A stretch of 7,117 nt of DNA from Chloroflexota bacterium (lineage in GTDB: Bacteria > Chloroflexota > Anaerolineae > 4572-78 > J111). The notes under the pieces were generated by a model. That model ran no database searches and was not told where the DNA came from. It worked only from the letters and a program-made list of their open reading frames with translations. The stretch spans positions 1-7,117 of the forward strand of contig RFJV01000579.1 of the NCBI GenBank assembly GCA_003694775.1. The letters are read 5' to 3'. Every line of letters starts with the position of its first letter. The stretch's first letter is position 1. Position numbers and translations under genes: made by a program. Positions 6,171-7,117 of this stretch are shown here, one piece after another.

Positions 6171-6211
6171 ACAAAGATGCGCCGCACTTTTCAGGGTGAC
6201 GCATCTTTTGT
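6171..6211. terminator. Second convergent terminator hairpin, abutting the UbiA-gene stop
   Basis: ACAAAGATGCG (6171-6181) pairs with CGCATCTTTTGT (6200-6211) with a single bulged T, around an 18-nt loop that can form a short CAC/GTG inner stem. On the plus strand the 3' arm is T-rich (CTTTTGTTT), as expected for an intrinsic terminator of the rpsI transcript. On the minus strand it begins right after the TAA stop at 6214-6212 and can serve the UbiA-family gene. Confidence 0.6.
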
Positions 6212-7081
6212 TTAGAGGAAATACAGAATAATCACCACCGTCACCCCAAACAAGACCACGGCAATCTGGAGCGGGCGGTCGGTGAGGAGAACTTCATCGG
6301 GCGCACCGCCGTTGCCCTGCACGTGAATCACGTACAGGTAGCGGAAAATGCCGTACAGCACAAAGGGGATGGTCAGCATCATCAGGTGGTTTTCCGGCAG
6401 GTTGGGGGCCGAAAAGGTGTAGAAAGAGTAGGTCATCACCGTGCCGGCAGTGACCACGGCCATCATTTCGTCCAGGAAGGGCAGATTGTATTCGTTGAGA
6501 ATGGCCCGCGTATTGACGGCATGCTCTTTTAGTTGGGCCAGCTCCTCGCGGCGTTTTCCCAGCCCCAAGAACAGGGCCAGCAGAACCGTAAACACATACA
6601 GCCAGGGCGAAAATCGGGCCGCCTCAACCAGCACCACACCCCCCGCCACCCGCAGAACAAACCCCGCGGCGATGGTCAGCACGTCGATAATGACGATGTT
6701 TTTCAGCACCAGAGAGTAGGCCGTTTGCAGTACCAGGTAGCCGGTCACAATGATGCCAAAATAGAAATCCAGCCAGAAGCTCAGCGGCAGGGTGACCAGC
6801 GGCAGAATCAATGCTGTCGTCAGCGCAACCCGGAAGGGAACCTGACCTGAGGCAATAGGCCGGTTTCGCTTGGTGGGATGCAGACGGTCTTTCTCCACAT
6901 CGACCATATCATTAATCAGGTAGACCGTTCCGGAAGCGGCGCACAGCAAAAAGAACCCCAAAACTGTCTTGATGAACGGCTCCGGCTGGAACAATTTGAT
7001 GTCGAACACCAGGGCGGCAAAGATAAACCCGTTTTTTGTCCACTGCCTGGGACGCAGTGTCTTCAGTATTCCGGCAAACAA
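6212..7081 (-). CDS. UbiA-family prenyltransferase, probable decaprenyl-phosphate phosphoribosyltransferase
   Basis: An integral membrane protein of 289 residues with about eight or nine hydrophobic helices. It begins LKTLRPRQWTKNGFIFAALVF (7-27) and has the first Asp-rich motif N57-D58-x2-D61-x3-D65 followed by RLHPTKRNRPIASG (66-79); the second motif region is AYSLVLKNIVIIDVLTIAAGFVLRVAGG (121-148). LGKRREEL (174-181) and LLTDRPLQ (265-272) are typical of the DPPR-synthase branch (Mycobacterium Rv3806c type), which joins phosphoribosyl pyrophosphate to decaprenyl phosphate for arabinosyl-lipid donors. In a non-actinobacterium the lipid and the final glycan are uncertain, so the exact substrate is inferred. 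The TTG start is 7 nt after AAGGGGG on the minus strand, and no other start codon lies upstream in frame within the window. It converges on the ribosomal operon and is probably unrelated to it in function. Confidence 0.85.
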   Translation of the reverse strand: MFAGILKTLRPRQWTKNGFIFAALVFDIKLFQPEPFIKTVLGFFLLCAASGTVYLINDMVDVEKDRLHPTKRNRPIASGQVPFRVALTTALILPLVTLPLSFWLDFYFGIIVTGYLVLQTAYSLVLKNIVIIDVLTIAAGFVLRVAGGVVLVEAARFSPWLYVFTVLLALFLGLGKRREELAQLKEHAVNTRAILNEYNLPFLDEMMAVVTAGTVMTYSFYTFSAPNLPENHLMMLTIPFVLYGIFRYLYVIHVQGNGGAPDEVLLTDRPLQIAVVLFGVTVVIILYFL

Positions 7082-7117
7082 AGCTGTACCCCCTTGATAA
7101 GAAAGGATGAAGGCGGA

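Overview
The window is the distal half of a bacterial ribosomal-protein operon followed by its convergent neighbour. Base composition is fairly even and GC-rich, and codon use looks uniform, with no sign of a mobile element, CRISPR array, tRNA or rRNA. The order secY (3' end) - map - rpmJ - rpsM - rpsK - rpsD - rpoA - rplQ - truA - rplM - rpsI, a four-cysteine (zinc-type) S4, and a phosphoribosyl-decaprenol-synthase-like UbiA protein best fit a member of Chloroflexota (Anaerolineae-like). That placement is from recognition of gene order and protein flavour, not from a database search, so it is a moderate-confidence inference.

Plus strand, 1-6071: eleven co-directional genes. SecY (C-terminal 65 residues only) is the translocon pore. 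MetAP (map) removes initiator methionine from nascent chains. L36, S13, S11, S4, L17, L13 and S9 are ribosomal proteins. RpoA is the RNA polymerase alpha subunit. TruA is the tRNA pseudouridine synthase for the anticodon stem. Together they couple transcription, ribosome assembly, tRNA maturation and protein processing in one growth-rate-linked transcription unit. Two genes often found in this string, adk (between secY and map) and infA (between map and rpmJ), are absent from these positions. Five of the ten complete or internal starts outside the plain ATG class are TTG or GTG (rpsD, rpoA, truA, rplM on plus; the UbiA gene on minus).

The intergenic spaces are short except for rpsM-rpsK (114 nt), rpsK-rpsD (155 nt) and the convergent spacer 6072-6211 (140 nt). 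The rpsK-rpsD spacer is the most interesting part of the window. It can fold into a series of stem-loops, one arm of which is complementary both to a Shine-Dalgarno mimic upstream and to the real rpsD Shine-Dalgarno, and one loop of which is complementary to the rpsD start codon. This looks like a candidate translational control leader for S4.

Minus strand, 7081-6212: a UbiA-family membrane prenyltransferase, probably 5-phosphoribosyl-1-diphosphate:decaprenyl-phosphate phosphoribosyltransferase, running towards the ribosomal operon. The 140-nt spacer between its stop and the rpsI stop carries three stem-loops, one with a perfect 14-bp stem, and acts most likely as a bidirectional terminator region. 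No stretch of 300 bases lacks a gene. Apart from the rpsD leader this is an ordinary housekeeping region, and I see no evidence of a new multi-gene system.
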